DNA of 34,307 nucleotides from Deltaproteobacteria bacterium (GCA_014380135.1 JACMKN010000206.1:1-34307); one strand, 5' to 3'. Shown: positions 9,341 to 19,829, counted from the stretch's first letter. Numbers and translations: made by a program. Notes: generated by a model from the sequence alone, not told the origin.

Positions 9341-9356
9341 TGGCATGCACTCTGCT
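9341..9356 (+). promoter_or_regulatory. Candidate sigma-54 (-24/-12) promoter upstream of the STAS/che operon
   Basis: TGGCATgcactCTGCT against consensus TGGCAC-N5-TTGCW; GG and GC at exact spacing, two mismatches at less invariant positions; 43 bp before the ATG at 9399. Confidence 0.55.
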
Positions 9357-9398
9357 CCATGAACTGGCAAACAAAGCCGGATAAATGCGGAGGATTCC

Positions 9399-9737
9399 AT
9401 GAACAGCTACTGGAACGACAACGGCACGTATTCCGTTCAAGTGTGTGGTGACTGGACCGTCAATACGGCCGCTGAACACCTGCAGAAAATTGCCCTGCAG
9501 TCGCTCAGCATTTCCGAACGGGCAATGCATTTTATCAAAAGCAACCCTGAAGGAAGGATTGTCACCAAGATCGACCTGAATGGCATTGCCTCTATCGATG
9601 ACAGCGGCTTCAGCATTCTGGCTTTATGGATGAGGCATCTTGAGAAGCACAGATTTTATCCGGTTGTATTTCACGAGGACGCCGCCCTTGCAAGCCGGCT
9701 GAATCATGATTTTGTTTGTGGCAGTTTATTTATATGA
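9399..9737 (+). CDS. STAS-domain-like protein with conserved DDSG motif
   Basis: 'VTKIDLNGIASIDDSGFSILALWMRHLEKH' resembles the SpoIIAA/STAS core; good RBS (GGAGG) upstream. Confidence 0.6.
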   Translation: MNSYWNDNGTYSVQVCGDWTVNTAAEHLQKIALQSLSISERAMHFIKSNPEGRIVTKIDLNGIASIDDSGFSILALWMRHLEKHRFYPVVFHEDAALASRLNHDFVCGSLFI

Positions 9738-9744
9738 GGTTGAA

Positions 9745-10083
9745 ATGATTAGTGAAACTGTTGAAACAACAACTATTCGGCTGGATGGCGACTGGTCCAT
9801 GAGTGGCGTCGCTGAAAAGTTTCCGGTGTTGGAGAAGTGCTTAAGGCATCTTTTGGACTCTGAAGCCTCCGGCGAACGGCAAAAAAGTCCTTCGGTCGGC
9901 ATCCCGGAAATTGACCTGGCGGGAGTCACCGACTTTGATGCCTGCGGCTGCCAGCTTCTGGCCCTGTTTGTCCGCAGCCTGAGACAGAACGGCAGCAGCC
10001 CGTTGCTGCTCAACATGTCTGAAGCTTTCATATCCAGGGTTCATTCTTTAGGGTTTGGGCGCGAATTGAATCTACCACTTTGA
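9745..10083 (+). CDS. STAS-domain-like protein, DACG variant
   Basis: 'IPEIDLAGVTDFDACGCQLLALFVRSLRQNG' parallels the preceding gene; ATG at 9745 chosen (MISETVETTTIRLDGDWSMSG). Confidence 0.6.
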   Translation: MISETVETTTIRLDGDWSMSGVAEKFPVLEKCLRHLLDSEASGERQKSPSVGIPEIDLAGVTDFDACGCQLLALFVRSLRQNGSSPLLLNMSEAFISRVHSLGFGRELNLPL

Positions 10084-10101
10084 TGAGCCAAGGAAATCAG
10101 C

Positions 10102-12204
10102 ATGACCAACTCCGGACAGAATAACAACAGCATAGATCTCAACCAGTTCAATCAGGTCTTTTTTGAGGAATGTGCCGAGCACCTGGCCGGGATGGAGCAG
10201 ATTCTGGTATCGCTGGCCGATGCCGGACCGGATGAAGAGCAGCTCAATGCCATTTTCAGGGCGGCGCATTCGATCAAGGGGGGCGCCGGCATCTTCGGCT
10301 TCCAGGATATGACCGTCGTGACCCATGTACTGGAATCGCTGCTCGACCGTATGCGCAATCACGAGATTCCCTTCAGCACGGCCATGGTAGATCTGTTTCT
10401 GGAAGCCGGCGATGTGATCTCCATGCAGCTGGCCGGGCACCGTGACGGAGCGGAAGTACACCAGGATGCCATTGACCTGATCCGTTGCAAGCTGCAGCAG
10501 GTCATCGATTCGGGCGCTGTCGCCGCTTCCATCGCAGCCGTCGATTCTGAGCGCGCCTCTTCTGATGAGGCGGTCACATGCCTGGATTCCAACGATTCAG
10601 TTGCGGCCTGTTACCGCTACGAACTGGAATTCACCCCGGATCCGGATATCTTCAAGCGTGGTATCCGCCTGGAAAGCCTGTTTGCCGAACTGGAAGAACT
10701 GGGCAAGCTGACCGTGACCGCCGAACTGCAATCCCCGGCTGATTTCAGTACTCTTGATCCGGAAATCTGCAGTAGCTGCTGGCATCTTTCGCTGGAGACA
10801 ACCGCCAGCGAAGCGGATATCCGGGATGTCTTTGAATTCGTGGCGGATGTGGATCAGCTGAAGCTGCTTCAAGTTGCAAATCACCCTGCCGCCGTGGCGA
10901 ATGTGCCGGAAAGCAATCGACTGGATCTGCCCTGTGAAACGGATGGGGACGCTGTTGAAACGGCCGTCGGCAGAAGAATCTATGACAAAAACGAACTGGC
11001 TCCGGGCGCATACGGCCGACGCACAGTTGAAGCTGACTCTTCGATCCGCGTCGGCGTCACCAAGGTTGACCAGCTGATCAATCAGGTCGGGGAGCTGGTG
11101 ATTACCCAGCTGATGCTGGCCCAGACGGCCGCCGGTCTCGACCCGGTACTGCATGAGGGCCTTCACCGCAGCCTGCTGCAGCTGGAGCGCAACACCCGTG
11201 ATCTGCAGCAGAGCGTCATGTCGATCCGGCTGGTTCCGATCAGCATCGTTTTCAGCCGTTTCCCTCGCATGGTGCGTGAGTTGGCCTCAAAGCTCGGTAA
11301 ACAGGTGGAATTGAAAATGGTGGGCGACTCCACCGAACTGGACAAGGGGCTGATCGAGAAAATCAGCGATCCGCTGACACACCTGGTCCGCAACTGCATG
11401 GATCACGCTCTGGAGAAACCCGCGGTACGGGTTGCCGCCGGAAAAGAGCCGGGCGGAACGATCACGCTGCGCGCCTCTCAGACCGGCGGCCGGATTGTTA
11501 TCGACGTAATCGATGACGGAGCCGGGCTAAATCGCGAAAAGATTCTGGACAAGGCGGCCGAACGCGGTATTCCGGCCTGTGAGTCAATGAGTGATGAGGA
11601 GGTCTGGCAGCTGATATTCGCACCGGGCTTTTCCACGGCCGAGGCCGTCACGGATATCTCCGGCCGCGGAGTGGGCATGGATGTCGTGCTGCAAAATGTG
11701 CAGTCGCTGAGCGGCAAGGTCAGCATCGTCTCCGAACCGGGTCAGGGTACGCGGGTTACGATCAGTCTGCCGCTGACACTGGCCATTTTGGACGGGCTTT
11801 CGGTGGCGGTCGGCGACGAGAAGTTCATTATTCCGCTCAGCTCGATCATTGAGTCACTACAGCCGTCAACCGGGAGCCTGAAGAGCGTCAACGGCAAAAA
11901 AGTCGTGCATGTGCGCGGCGATTACATCCCGGTCATTCCGCTGTATGAGCTGTTCAATCTGCCGGCGCTTGTGACGGAACCGGAAAAGGGGATCCTGATC
12001 CTGATCGATGTGGACGGTGAAAAGGCGGCTCTTCTGGTGGACGCTCTGCTGGATGAGCATCAGGTTGTCATCAAGAGCATCGAAACAAATTACCGCAAGG
12101 TGGATGGCACCGCCGGCGCGACCATTCTGGGAGACGGGCGGGTAGCCCTGATTCTGGATGTCAATTCACTACTGCAGATGCAAAAAAAGAAGCTGTCACT
12201 TTAA
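10102..12204 (+). CDS. cheA: Chemotaxis histidine kinase CheA
   Basis: Hpt domain [13 protein letters not shown]; kinase motifs [31 protein letters not shown]-terminal CheW-like domain. Confidence 0.97.
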   Translation: MTNSGQNNNSIDLNQFNQVFFEECAEHLAGMEQILVSLADAGPDEEQLNAIFRAAHSIKGGAGIFGFQDMTVVTHVLESLLDRMRNHEIPFSTAMVDLFLEAGDVISMQLAGHRDGAEVHQDAIDLIRCKLQQVIDSGAVAASIAAVDSERASSDEAVTCLDSNDSVAACYRYELEFTPDPDIFKRGIRLESLFAELEELGKLTVTAELQSPADFSTLDPEICSSCWHLSLETTASEADIRDVFEFVADVDQLKLLQVANHPAAVANVPESNRLDLPCETDGDAVETAVGRRIYDKNELAPGAYGRRTVEADSSIRVGVTKVDQLINQVGELVITQLMLAQTAAGLDPVLHEGLHRSLLQLERNTRDLQQSVMSIRLVPISIVFSRFPRMVRELASKLGKQVELKMVGDSTELDKGLIEKISDPLTHLVRNCMDHALEKPAVRVAAGKEPGGTITLRASQTGGRIVIDVIDDGAGLNREKILDKAAERGIPACESMSDEEVWQLIFAPGFSTAEAVTDISGRGVGMDVVLQNVQSLSGKVSIVSEPGQGTRVTISLPLTLAILDGLSVAVGDEKFIIPLSSIIESLQPSTGSLKSVNGKKVVHVRGDYIPVIPLYELFNLPALVTEPEKGILILIDVDGEKAALLVDALLDEHQVVIKSIETNYRKVDGTAGATILGDGRVALILDVNSLLQMQKKKLSL

Positions 12205-12236
12205 TAAATCTGACTGGAATGGAGGTAGTTCAAATT

Positions 12237-12728
12237 ATGCAGACAGGTCAGGGACTTACTGACAGAAACGGGACCAGCACCCCCGCCGAGTACCTTACCT
12301 TCACGCTGGGTAAGGAAGAATACGGGATCGATATCCTCAAGGTTCAGGAAATTCGCGGCTATGACGTGGTTACTCACATTGCCAACGCTCCGGAGTTCAT
12401 CAAGGGAGTCGTAAACCTGCGGGGCGTGATCGTGCCGATCGTCGATATGCGGATCAAGTTCAAGGTCGGTGTGCCGACCTACAACGAATTCACCGTGGTG
12501 ATCATCATGAATGTGCTGGGGAGAGTGATCGGGATGGTGGTTGACGGCGTCTCGGACGTGGTGGCGCTGGGACCGGAACAGATCAAACCGGCCCCCGAAA
12601 TGGGCACTGCACTGGATACCGGCTACATCACCGGTCTCGGCACCCTGAACGATCAGATGCTGATCCTGGTTGATATCGAAAAGTTGATGAGCAGTGAAGA
12701 GATGCAGGTCATGGATCAGGCAAACTAA
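12237..12728 (+). CDS. cheW: Chemotaxis adaptor CheW
   Basis: '[23 protein letters not shown]...[22 protein letters not shown]...VDGVSDVV'. ATG at 12237 preferred, with GGAGG at about 12221. Confidence 0.95.
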   Translation: MQTGQGLTDRNGTSTPAEYLTFTLGKEEYGIDILKVQEIRGYDVVTHIANAPEFIKGVVNLRGVIVPIVDMRIKFKVGVPTYNEFTVVIIMNVLGRVIGMVVDGVSDVVALGPEQIKPAPEMGTALDTGYITGLGTLNDQMLILVDIEKLMSSEEMQVMDQAN

Positions 12729-12763
12729 TTTAATTTATTACTCATAGAGAGGCGGTAATTTAC

Positions 12764-14503
12764 ATGAAAATCAAGAGCTTTAAAAACTGGAAGATACTTT
12801 CGAAGATTCTCAGCATTTCAATCACCACCATCGTACTGCTGATTCTGGGGGTTCTGTTCTACGTCCTGCCCTACATGGAAAAGCAGCTGCTGAACGAGAA
12901 AATCGCGGCCACCAAGGGTGTCGTTGAAACGGCTTCATCGCTGATCGAAAGCCATCTTCAGGATGCCAAGGACGGGAAGATAACCGTCGAGGAGGCCAAG
13001 GTCCGGGCACTGGAAAACATCAAGGATCTGCGCTACCACGGCAATGAGTATTTCTGGGTCAACGACCTTGAGCCAAAGATGCTGATGCATGGTGTCAAGC
13101 CGGAATTGAACGGAAAAAACGTCGCTGATATCAAGGATCCCCACGGCAAGCAGATTTTCGTAGAATTTGCCAAGGTGGCCAGGGAAAAGGAAGCCGGAAT
13201 CGTCGAATATCAGTGGGCCAAGCCGGGCGCTACACAACCGGTCGATAAAATTTCCTATGTAAAGCTGATCAAGGGTTGGGATTGGGCAGTTGGCAGCGGC
13301 ATCTACGTTGACGATGTCAAGGCGCAAGTGGCAAAGATGCGGCTGCAGATTCTTGGTGGAACCCTGCTGCTGGCGCTGGTGATCTTCGCCTTCGCCTGGC
13401 TGGTTGCCCGCCGGATCAAAGAAGCTCTCGACAAGGCTATCAGTGTATCGGAGCAGATCGCGGCCGGTGACCTGACCGTCAAGATTGAGATCGACAGCCA
13501 GGACGAGACCGGCCAGCTTCTTTCTTCGCTGAAAGAGATGAATGAAGGGTTGGCCCGGATTGTGGGCGAGGTGCGCAGCGGCGCCGATTCCATCGCCACC
13601 GCCACCGAACAGATCTCGGCCGGCAATGCCGATCTTTCCCAACGCACCGAAGAGCAGGCCTCGGCCCTGGAGGAAACCGCCTCCAGCATGGAAGAGCTGA
13701 CCTCCACCGTCAAGCAGAACGCCGACAACGCCCAGCAGGCCAATCAGCTGGCGATCAGCGCCAGCGGCGTGGCGGTCAAGGGGGGCGATGTGATCAACAA
13801 GGTGGTCCGCACGATGGAGTCCATCACCGACAGCTCCCGCAAGATCTCGGATATCATCGGCGTCATCGACGGCATCGCCTTCCAGACCAACATCCTGGCG
13901 CTGAACGCGGCAGTCGAGGCGGCCCGGGCCGGCGAACAGGGCCGCGGTTTTGCCGTTGTGGCGGCCGAGGTGCGAAGTCTTGCCCAGCGCAGCGCCGCTG
14001 CCGCCAAGGAGATCAAGTCGCTGATCGAGGATTCGGTCGGCAAGGTGCAGGACGGCAGCAAACTGGTGGAGGAGGCTGGCCACACGACCCAGGAGATCGT
14101 TACCAGCATCAAGCGGGTGACTGACATCATGGCCGAGATCTCGGCTGCCTCGCTGGAGCAGTCCAGCGGCATCGAGCAGGTCAACACCGCCATCACCCAG
14201 ATGGATGACGTGACCCAGCAGAATGCAGCGCTGGTGGAACAGGCTGCCGCGGCCGCCGAGTCGCTGGAGGAGCAGGCGCAGCAAATGGTGCAGGTCGTGA
14301 CCCGCTTCAAGCTGGAAGAGTCCGCTCAGCCACAAAAAAACGTGTCGGTAGGGAATGCCCGCAAGATTCAGCCGCTGCATCCCGAAATAACTTCAAACAA
14401 GTTCGGCCGGCCGGGCGCACCGAAAAGCCAGAAAAAAGCTGGTTCGCTCAAATTGTCCGCGCCGAAAACGGCAGATGCCGATGATGACTGGAAGGAATTC
14501 TGA
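12764..14503 (+). CDS. Methyl-accepting chemotaxis protein: TM, single Cache_2-like sensor, TM, HAMP, MCP signalling domain; C-terminal DWKEF
   Basis: Canonical MCP tip '[43 protein letters not shown]'; Cache motif '[36 protein letters not shown]'. Confidence 0.96.
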   Translation: MKIKSFKNWKILSKILSISITTIVLLILGVLFYVLPYMEKQLLNEKIAATKGVVETASSLIESHLQDAKDGKITVEEAKVRALENIKDLRYHGNEYFWVNDLEPKMLMHGVKPELNGKNVADIKDPHGKQIFVEFAKVAREKEAGIVEYQWAKPGATQPVDKISYVKLIKGWDWAVGSGIYVDDVKAQVAKMRLQILGGTLLLALVIFAFAWLVARRIKEALDKAISVSEQIAAGDLTVKIEIDSQDETGQLLSSLKEMNEGLARIVGEVRSGADSIATATEQISAGNADLSQRTEEQASALEETASSMEELTSTVKQNADNAQQANQLAISASGVAVKGGDVINKVVRTMESITDSSRKISDIIGVIDGIAFQTNILALNAAVEAARAGEQGRGFAVVAAEVRSLAQRSAAAAKEIKSLIEDSVGKVQDGSKLVEEAGHTTQEIVTSIKRVTDIMAEISAASLEQSSGIEQVNTAITQMDDVTQQNAALVEQAAAAAESLEEQAQQMVQVVTRFKLEESAQPQKNVSVGNARKIQPLHPEITSNKFGRPGAPKSQKKAGSLKLSAPKTADADDDWKEF

Positions 14504-14553
14504 TGAGATGCGAGCGGGGGCGAACCCTGATGGTCGCCCGTCGGGAACTGTGA

Positions 14554-15426
14554 ATGCCGGCTGCAATCGATAATATAAAACCGGCCTTCGGAATGTCGGC
14601 TGGTGAAAGGGATCTATATGCATTCCCTTTCACCAGCGAGGACTTCCACCATATCCGCAGCCTGATTTACCGGGTGGCCGGTATTTCCCTGGCCCCCTCC
14701 AAGAAGGACCTTGTCTACAGCCGTCTGGCCCGCCGCCTCAGGACCAGGCAGATCGAATCATTCAGCGCATACATCCGGCTTCTGGAAAGCGGCGACCTGC
14801 AGGAGCGCGAAGAGTTCGTCAACGCCCTCACAACCAACATGACCTCCTTTTTCAGGGAGGCACATCACTTTCCGATCCTTTCCAAACATCTCGGCAGCAT
14901 CTCTAAATCAAATCCGGTCCGGATCTGGACCTGTGCCTCATCCAGCGGTGAGGAACCCTATTCCATCGCCATGACGGTGGTGGAACACTACAAAAATTTC
15001 AACGCCCCGGTCAGTATCCTGGCCACGGACATCGACACCCATGTGTTGGAGAAGGCCCGGCGCGGTGTCTATCCGCTCGATCAACTGCAGAAAATCTCTC
15101 CCGAACAGCTCAAACGCTTTTTCCTGAAGGGTGACGGAATAAATGCCGGTTTTGCCAAAGTCCGCCCTGAACTGCAGCAGATGATCACCTTCAAACGCTT
15201 CAACCTGCTGGACGAACAGTGGGGGCAGCGCGAAAAATTTGATGTAATATTCTGTCGCAATGTGATGATCTATTTCGACAAGGATACCCAATATGCTATC
15301 CTGAAAAAAATGCAGCCCTGCCTGCAGCCCCACGGGCTCTTCTTTGCCGGTCATTCGGAAAGTTTTCATCACGCTGCCGACCTGTTCAGGGTCTGCGGCA
15401 AAACTGTCTATTCGCCGAAGGCCTGA
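14554..15426 (+). CDS. cheR: Chemotaxis methyltransferase CheR
   Basis: '[17 protein letters not shown]', '[17 protein letters not shown]', '[14 protein letters not shown]', 'GHSESF'. Confidence 0.95.
   Translation: MPAAIDNIKPAFGMSAGERDLYAFPFTSEDFHHIRSLIYRVAGISLAPSKKDLVYSRLARRLRTRQIESFSAYIRLLESGDLQEREEFVNALTTNMTSFFREAHHFPILSKHLGSISKSNPVRIWTCASSSGEEPYSIAMTVVEHYKNFNAPVSILATDIDTHVLEKARRGVYPLDQLQKISPEQLKRFFLKGDGINAGFAKVRPELQQMITFKRFNLLDEQWGQREKFDVIFCRNVMIYFDKDTQYAILKKMQPCLQPHGLFFAGHSESFHHAADLFRVCGKTVYSPKA
14599..14637. repeat. Perfect 14-bp inverted repeat inside the cheR 5' coding region
   Basis: GCTGGTGAAAGGGA-tctatatgcat-TCCCTTTCACCAGC. Confidence 0.8.
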
Positions 15427-15431
15427 CGCAT

Positions 15432-15992
15432 ATGCACAGAGGTCGATATTTTTCCACCAGCAGTTATTATGACCGGATCTTTGCCGCAAAAGCCGTAAAA
15501 ATACTTCCCGGCCAGTACCATGCAACCGGAGATGGTACGGTCATCACGACCGTGCTGGGGTCGTGCGTATCGGTTTGTCTTTACGATGCCGTCAACGGTG
15601 TGGGCGGTATGAATCATTACATGCTGCCGAGCGATGCGGGTGCGCTTCGCAATTACGGAAACGGCTCCGCCCGCTATGGAAACCATGCCATGAACCTGCT
15701 GCTTGAACATGTTCTTCAGCTGGGAGGTAAACGTGCCAATCTGGAGGCAAAGGTTTTCGGCGCCGGCAGAGTCATGGAGGGCATGAGCGATGTCGGCAGG
15801 CAGAATGCAAGTTTTGCGCTGCGCTACCTGAAGGAGCAGAAGATACGGGTCGTCGCGGTCGATGTGGGTGACACTTTTCCGAGGAAAATTTGTTTTTCGC
15901 CGGTCTCCGGGCAGGTGTTTGTCAAACGGATTCAGCCGCAGCCCCTTTCTCCCGAACTTTTTGCACCATTGTATGTAAAGACAGCCGGGTGA
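15432..15992 (+). CDS. cheD: Chemoreceptor glutamine deamidase CheD
   Basis: '[28 protein letters not shown]' (catalytic Cys and His) and '[10 protein letters not shown]'. Confidence 0.95.
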   Translation: MHRGRYFSTSSYYDRIFAAKAVKILPGQYHATGDGTVITTVLGSCVSVCLYDAVNGVGGMNHYMLPSDAGALRNYGNGSARYGNHAMNLLLEHVLQLGGKRANLEAKVFGAGRVMEGMSDVGRQNASFALRYLKEQKIRVVAVDVGDTFPRKICFSPVSGQVFVKRIQPQPLSPELFAPLYVKTAG

Positions 15993-15996
15993 CGAT

Positions 15997-17088
15997 ATGT
16001 CCATCAAAGTTCTGATCATAGATGATTCCGCCCTGATCCGCTCCATACTGAGCGAAATAATCAACCGACAGCCGGATATGGAGGTGGTGGGAACCGCACC
16101 CGACCCGCTGGTGGCCCGCGAGAAGATCAAGGCGCTCAACCCGGATGTGCTGACCCTGGACGTGGAAATGCCGAAAATGGATGGCCTGGCGTTTCTGGAG
16201 CGGCTGATGCGGCTGCGCCCGATGCCGGTGGTGATGGTGTCGTCCCTGACCGAAAAGAGTTCCTCGATTACGCTGCATGCCCTGGAGTTGGGCGCCTTCG
16301 ATTTTGTCACCAAACCCAAACTCGACATCCGCAACGGCCTGCAGGAGTATGCCGAGGAGCTGACCGACAAAATCAGAGGGGCCGCCAAAGCGCGCCTGCG
16401 ACGTCCGGTATCAATGGGTGCTGCGCATGTTTCGGTTGAACAAAAAAACTCGGCCGACGTCGTGCTGGCTGCCGAGCACCACAAATTTTCCACAACCGAA
16501 AAGGTCATACTGCTGGGCGCTTCCACCGGCGGCACCGAGGCGCTCAAAACAGTTCTGGTTGATATGCCCCCCGATTGTCCCGGAATTCTGATTACCCAGC
16601 ATATGCCGGAAGCCTTCACCAAGACCTTTGCAAAGCGCTTGGACGGCCTCTGCAGGATAGCGGTAAAAGAGGCTGAACATGGTGAACGGGTATTGCCGGG
16701 GCATGCCTACCTGGCCCCCGGCAATCGTCACCTGCTTTTGAAAAGAAGCGGCGCCAATTATGTCACCGAACTTTCCGATGGACCGACAGTCAGCCGCCAC
16801 CGGCCATCGGTGGATGTGCTGTTCCGCTCGGCCGCCAATTGTGCCGGTAAAAACGCGATTGGAATCATCATGACCGGCATGGGGGATGACGGCGCAGCCG
16901 GCATGCTGGAGATGCATCAGGCCGGGGCATACACGCTGGCCCAGGACGAGGAAAGCTGTGTTGTGTTCGGTATGCCAAAAGAGGCGATTGCCAGAGGTGG
17001 CGTTGATGAGGTGGTGCCACTGCAGGATCTGTCCAGACGCCTGTCCGCCTGGTTGTCATCCCAGGGGAAACGCGGCTTCAGGGTGTGA
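15997..17088 (+). CDS. cheB: Chemotaxis response regulator / methylesterase CheB
   Basis: REC ([18 protein letters not shown]...[13 protein letters not shown]) plus methylesterase domain ([32 protein letters not shown]). Confidence 0.97.
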   Translation: MSIKVLIIDDSALIRSILSEIINRQPDMEVVGTAPDPLVAREKIKALNPDVLTLDVEMPKMDGLAFLERLMRLRPMPVVMVSSLTEKSSSITLHALELGAFDFVTKPKLDIRNGLQEYAEELTDKIRGAAKARLRRPVSMGAAHVSVEQKNSADVVLAAEHHKFSTTEKVILLGASTGGTEALKTVLVDMPPDCPGILITQHMPEAFTKTFAKRLDGLCRIAVKEAEHGERVLPGHAYLAPGNRHLLLKRSGANYVTELSDGPTVSRHRPSVDVLFRSAANCAGKNAIGIIMTGMGDDGAAGMLEMHQAGAYTLAQDEESCVVFGMPKEAIARGGVDEVVPLQDLSRRLSAWLSSQGKRGFRV

Positions 17089-17124
17089 TGTGTTGCAGAT
17101 GACAGACGAATAAAGAGGGAAATT

Positions 17125-17523
17125 ATGGATGCCAAGGTGATGCTGGTCGATGACGATGAGATGATCAGGGAGTCGGTTGAAATGTTCTTTCAGTCAGTGG
17201 GAGTAAAGATCCTGACTGCATCCGGGTGCGATGAATGTATCGACCATCTGGAGGAGGGCTTTCGGGGGGTGATCCTGATGGATGTCATGATGCCTGAAGT
17301 AAATGGCTGGGATACGATCCGCAAGATTGTGGAGAACGATCTCTACGATGGCAACATTATTGTCATGCTCACCGCTCTGGATGCGCCCGACAATAAAATG
17401 GATGGTATTCAGGAGTATGTCACCGACTATCTGACCAAACCGTTTAATCCGGATGAGCTGATGGAAATCCTCCAGTATTATTTCAGCCTTCTGAAGGTAG
17501 CGTACCCTGACAAAACTCATTAG
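17125..17523 (+). CDS. Single-domain response regulator
   Basis: KVMLVDDDEMIRESVEMFFQS...GVILMDVMMPEVNGWDTI...MLTALDAP...YLTKPF. Confidence 0.9.
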   Translation: MDAKVMLVDDDEMIRESVEMFFQSVGVKILTASGCDECIDHLEEGFRGVILMDVMMPEVNGWDTIRKIVENDLYDGNIIVMLTALDAPDNKMDGIQEYVTDYLTKPFNPDELMEILQYYFSLLKVAYPDKTH

Positions 17524-17602
17524 GCGACTGTGGATTTTGTTTTTACTCCAATGTAACCAGACACAAAATCTGTCTAATTATTGAAATGATACCGGGGACC
17601 AC

Positions 17603-19396
17603 ATGGAATTGCTGACGCAGTGGCGGGACAGGATCCTGCCTACAATCGATATAATCAAGCGGACCGCCGGCACGACCGAGGACGAGTTTTTGCAGATCGG
17701 TGCCCGTCTGCAGGAGTTTTATGCAAAGTCGCAGGAGAGCTCCCGGCTGGCACACCGGCTTGTGGATCTGGTCAGTGATGATGACTACCACGCCTTGGTC
17801 GCTGGGTTGCGGCGAATGACTGACGAGATGGCTGAGTATCTGGAAGCCTCACGACTTCAGAACCGGGAGAGTTGTGATTCCCTGGAACAGGTTCTGGAAC
17901 TACTGGAAACGGTTTCCCAGCCACTGGCCGCGTTCAAAAAAATGGATAAAACTCTGCGGATGCTGGGTATTTCCACTAAAATCGAGAGTGCGCGGCTGGG
18001 GGAAGCGGGCAATGGATTTATGAGCCTGGCCGTGGATGTTGGAAAGCTGTCCTGCCTGGTACGTGAAAAAACCGATTCCATCCGGATCCAGCGTGAGCTT
18101 CTAGGCAGCGTGCTGGCCAAACACCTGCAGGTGGGGAAAGCAAGCAAACTTCTCCAGACTAAGGAAGCTTGTTCCATGCTCAACGCTGCTACGATCAGTT
18201 TTGACGAACTGGCAGATCTGAATGCCCGTTGTTCAAGTTGCGGAGAGCTGGCTGGCCAGGTATCCGGCGAAGTTTCTTCCTCAATCAGCGAAGTGGTCTC
18301 CTCCCTGCAGATCCACGATATGATGCGTCAGCAGATGGAGCATGTCAGCGAAGCGCTGGAACGGCTGGCATGCGAAGTGGATACCACATTGGCAATAGAG
18401 TGTGATGACGAGCGGCTCGCAGCGGCGGTGGGGCAGGTTGGGGATGTTTGTGAATTACAGGTGGCACAGGTGCAAAATGCCACCAATGAACTGCACGAAG
18501 CGGTCGTCTCCGCCATTGACAACCTGCACGATATCGGAGAGCGGCAATCACTGCTGTCCTGTGAAATCATGAATGCCACCGGCAGCAACGGCGCCTCGGA
18601 AAACTCCTTTTTTACCGATTTGCGTAATGTTTTCTCCGATCTCGGTGCCGTACTGCGCAAATGTGCCGAAACGGATCGCCTGTTTTTTGCGACCCTGGGG
18701 AAAGTGGCCGAAACCATTAGTGAAATCTCCGGATTTGTCAGCAGTATTGAAGAGGTCAGCACTGAAATCAATCTTATCGCACTGAACGCCCAGATCAGGG
18801 CTGCCCACACCGGTCAGGATGGTGTGGCACTGGGAGTGCTGGCCGAGGGGATCAATTCACTTTCCAAGGTGGCAGCGCCACAGGCCAATGAACTGTTGCG
18901 GACTTTGTCCAGCATCAGCGTGCTGACCGATACCCTGGTCAGTAAGGCTGAATGCGAACTGGCCGTACTGGGCGAACGGTTGACCGGCATGGAGGAAAAA
19001 TCCGATAAAACTGTTTCGTCACTGGAGCAGATGAATGAAAAGATCAGCAGGCTGCTTGTGGATCTGGTTGGCAGTGTGGGAGAGCTGAATGAGGATATCC
19101 GGCAACTCACGTCTGGTATCACAGTACATTACTCCGTGGCAGAGCTTACCAGGTCGGTAGCTTGTGAGTTGAACGAGGTCGTGTCTCAGGCGCGGGAGCG
19201 GGTGCCGGCCACCAACGAATTCCATGAAAACCTGCGCCACATGGCGAGTCGTTACACCATGCAGAGTGAACGGCGCATCCACGAGGCAATTGCTCGCCGG
19301 CACTCGGGTGCTGCTGAAGATTCTGTTGTGAATTCCATGGAATACGCGGACAGTGGCGGTGACTCGGAATTTGGTGATAACGTGGATCTTTTCTGA
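17603..19396 (+). CDS. Soluble MCP-like coiled-coil protein with two degenerate MCP-tip-like segments
   Basis: No obvious TM segment. 'LRMLGISTKIESARLGEAGNGFMSLAVDVGKLSCLV' and 'INLIALNAQIRAAHTGQDGVALGVLAEGINSLSKVA' both resemble the MCP hairpin tip. Confidence 0.65.
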   Translation: MELLTQWRDRILPTIDIIKRTAGTTEDEFLQIGARLQEFYAKSQESSRLAHRLVDLVSDDDYHALVAGLRRMTDEMAEYLEASRLQNRESCDSLEQVLELLETVSQPLAAFKKMDKTLRMLGISTKIESARLGEAGNGFMSLAVDVGKLSCLVREKTDSIRIQRELLGSVLAKHLQVGKASKLLQTKEACSMLNAATISFDELADLNARCSSCGELAGQVSGEVSSSISEVVSSLQIHDMMRQQMEHVSEALERLACEVDTTLAIECDDERLAAAVGQVGDVCELQVAQVQNATNELHEAVVSAIDNLHDIGERQSLLSCEIMNATGSNGASENSFFTDLRNVFSDLGAVLRKCAETDRLFFATLGKVAETISEISGFVSSIEEVSTEINLIALNAQIRAAHTGQDGVALGVLAEGINSLSKVAAPQANELLRTLSSISVLTDTLVSKAECELAVLGERLTGMEEKSDKTVSSLEQMNEKISRLLVDLVGSVGELNEDIRQLTSGITVHYSVAELTRSVACELNEVVSQARERVPATNEFHENLRHMASRYTMQSERRIHEAIARRHSGAAEDSVVNSMEYADSGGDSEFGDNVDLF

Positions 19397-19463
19397 TGAA
19401 TAACAGCGTCAGCAATAAAATATTCAGCATTACTTTAGTTCTGAAACAACAGGAGGATATGAA

Positions 19464-19829
19464 ATGGCAAAATTAATTATGACCGCCGATGATTCGGCCA
19501 GCGTACGTCAAATGGTAGCTTTTACTCTCAAACAGAACGGCTATGACGTGATTGAGGCAGTGGACGGCAAGGATGCCCTTACCAAGCTTGGCTCGCAAAA
19601 AGTGGATATGCTGCTTACCGACCTCAATATGCCGAATCTGGATGGTATCGGTCTGATCAAGGCGGTGCGGGGAGGGACGCTCAACCGGATGATCCCTATT
19701 GTCATGCTAACCACCGAATCCCAGGATTCCCGGAAGTCCGAGGGGAAAACGGCTGGCGCCACCGGATGGATCGTAAAGCCGTTCAAGCCGGAACAGCTGA
19801 TTGCTGTCGTGAAGAAAGTTCTCGGCTAA
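19464..19829 (+). CDS. cheY: CheY-type response regulator
   Basis: IMTADDSASVRQMVAFTLKQNGY...DMLLTDLNMPNLDGIGLI...MLTTESQ...GATGWIVKPF; AGGAGG RBS upstream. Confidence 0.92.
   Translation: MAKLIMTADDSASVRQMVAFTLKQNGYDVIEAVDGKDALTKLGSQKVDMLLTDLNMPNLDGIGLIKAVRGGTLNRMIPIVMLTTESQDSRKSEGKTAGATGWIVKPFKPEQLIAVVKKVLG

Noticed and set aside
9149-9398. Possible c-di-GMP riboswitch before the STAS/che operon
   Set aside because: Looked for GEMM-like elements here and in other long gaps (5174-5356, 27131-27245); found no convincing conserved core or paired helices.
12935-14380. 481-aa minus-strand ORF opposite the MCP
   Set aside because: Antisense shadow of a strongly supported MCP in high-GC DNA; repetitive low-complexity translation (LLGRV, DLLGG, HHLLR) without domain motifs.
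15408-16622. 404-aa minus-strand ORF opposite cheD/cheB
   Set aside because: Shadow ORF; Ser/Arg-rich translation, while the plus strand has clear CheD and CheB motifs.
17533-17570. GATTTTGT ... ACAAAATC inverted repeat between the receiver and twin-tip genes
   Set aside because: Only 8-bp AT-rich arms with a 22-nt loop and no T run; too weak to call a terminator or operator.
18825-18840. TGGCACtgggaGTGCT, a sigma-54-like match
   Set aside because: Lies in the middle of the twin-tip MCP-like coding sequence, over 600 bp from the next start; expected by chance in this composition.
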